Source: an uncultured Clostridium sp. (GTDB lineage Bacteria > Bacillota > Clostridia > Clostridiales > Clostridiaceae). From it: a DNA stretch of 32,793 nucleotides. Shown here piece by piece: positions 32,147 to 32,793 of this stretch (its first letter is position 1; every line of letters begins with the position of its first letter). The notes under the pieces are model-generated. The model saw nothing but the letters and a program-made list of their open reading frames with translations, made no database searches and had not been told where the DNA came from. Both the position numbers and the translations under genes were made by a program. The stretch lies in assembly GCA_934755305.1 (NCBI GenBank), contig CAKVLD010000033.1, positions 1 through 32,793 on the forward strand, given 5' to 3'.

Positions 32147-32793
32147 ATGAATCGGGATGAATGTTTAGTAGAGTTTAATGAGAAAATTGCTGAGAAGTAT
32201 TCAGAAGAATATTGTAATAAATTTCATAAAAATATTGAAAGAAATACAGAAACTATTAAAAACTTAATTTTTAATAGTTTAAAAGATATATGTGATAGTA
32301 AGAATATCATTACAGAAGAAGATAAGATAACAGTTTTACAATTTGAAATTTTAAGAACAGATATATTAAATGAAAGTTATAAAATACGTCTTAATGGATA
32401 CAATAACTTATTTTATTTAGATGAGAATCCAGTTAGTAAATATATAGATTTTAAATTTTTATTTAATGAATTCTTGGAACTTAAAAATAAGTTAATTGAA
32501 GAAAGCAAGGTTTATGTTGGAAAAGTAAATAAGTATGATATTCAAAAAATATTATTTGATGTTGTAATTAAGTGCTATATAAATATGTCTTTTGAAGTAA
32601 GAAGATGGTTATGGGATTTTGAAGAGCAAAATTTATTAAAAAAGGAAGCTTTAAATGATTTTTATCAAATTAAATGGGGAGAATATCAAGGCATTAGTGA
32701 AGTAGTATTTTCAATGGATAATAGAGAAAAAACCATAGAAGATTTTAAAAACTTAAAGAAACAATCTAAAAGTGAAACTCCTTATATATATAC
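32147..32793 (+). CDS. Unknown spike-associated protein, family A (partial, runs off the window)
   Basis: An ATG at 32147 after AAAGGAGGGGG opens a frame of 215 codons with no stop before the edge. It begins MNRDECLVEFNEKIAEKYSE and contains LQFEILRTDILNESYKIRL, LFYLDENPVSKYIDFKFLFN and a Trp-rich VRRWLWDFEEQ. It appears to be a distant relative of the 8855 protein (N-terminal helix, 'YLxxxLL..~I~L', 'D...LFxEF', and then Lys/Arg-rich) in the same place after a vgrG gene. The true length is unknown because it is cut by the window end. Confidence 0.75.
   Translation, partial: MNRDECLVEFNEKIAEKYSEEYCNKFHKNIERNTETIKNLIFNSLKDICDSKNIITEEDKITVLQFEILRTDILNESYKIRLNGYNNLFYLDENPVSKYIDFKFLFNEFLELKNKLIEESKVYVGKVNKYDIQKILFDVVIKCYINMSFEVRRWLWDFEEQNLLKKEALNDFYQIKWGEYQGISEVVFSMDNREKTIEDFKNLKKQSKSETPYIY

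Noticed and set aside
1..32793. CRISPR arrays, tRNA or rRNA genes
   Set aside because: I looked for regular short direct repeats, cloverleaf-like segments and rRNA-like GC-rich blocks and saw none.
5742..32793. Interpretation as an ordinary prophage or R-type bacteriocin
   Set aside because: No tape-measure, portal, terminase, holin, endolysin or tail-terminator gene is visible, and the FHA, PP2C-like, J and Hsp70-like genes are foreign to phage tail operons.

Overview
The window is very AT-rich, and its strong GGAGG-type ribosome sites, low-GC codon use and clostridial gene families point to a Clostridium-like Bacillota chromosome (species not determinable by eye). All convincing intact genes are on the plus strand.

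1-2850 is decayed DNA. It holds gene tails (a GyrI-like effector-binding domain and a minus-strand short-chain dehydrogenase), an internally deleted TnpB remnant inside a 14-bp inverted repeat, one intact lipoprotein gene and a long AT-rich gap. 2850-5410 is a two-component system: a 7TM-DISM-like GHKL sensor kinase and a LytTR response regulator.

5742-32793 looks like a contractile injection system (T6SS/phage-tail-like) in a Gram-positive genome. The core operon begins at 15628: a large candidate sheath protein, two Hcp-like tube paralogues, a J-domain protein, a membrane FHA protein, a zinc-ribbon FHA protein, two PP2C-like proteins that have lost catalytic Asp residues, two unrecognised candidate baseplate proteins, an unusual Hsp70-like ATPase, a tail-fibre/baseplate-like protein, two VgrG spikes with a DcrB/DUF1795-like protein between them, and a further unknown protein running off the window. 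No ClpV, no TssJLM membrane complex and no Ser/Thr kinase is visible. I infer that the Hsp70/J pair and the FHA/PP2C-like set are this system's assembly or recycling module and its signalling module.

Upstream of the core, a roughly 9 kb accessory module (6355-15226) lies between two nearly identical direct repeats of about 607 bp. Each repeat carries the end of an ATPase gene, a terminator, the sheath promoter region and the first ~68 codons of the sheath gene, so the upstream copy is a truncated sheath pseudogene. The module holds an IS91-like transposase remnant, DcrB-like protein, VgrG, two small unknown proteins, a DUF4280 PAAR-like tip, an evolved VgrG with a candidate membrane-active effector domain, a broken alpha/beta hydrolase and an AAA-ATPase/PD-(D/E)XK protein. 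Its DcrB-VgrG-unknown order repeats the order at 30044-32793, so it looks like a duplicated or exchanged spike/effector cassette. Shared palindromes (core TAGGACT-NN-AGTCCTA) occur upstream of the sheath gene, its pseudo-copy and the cassette.
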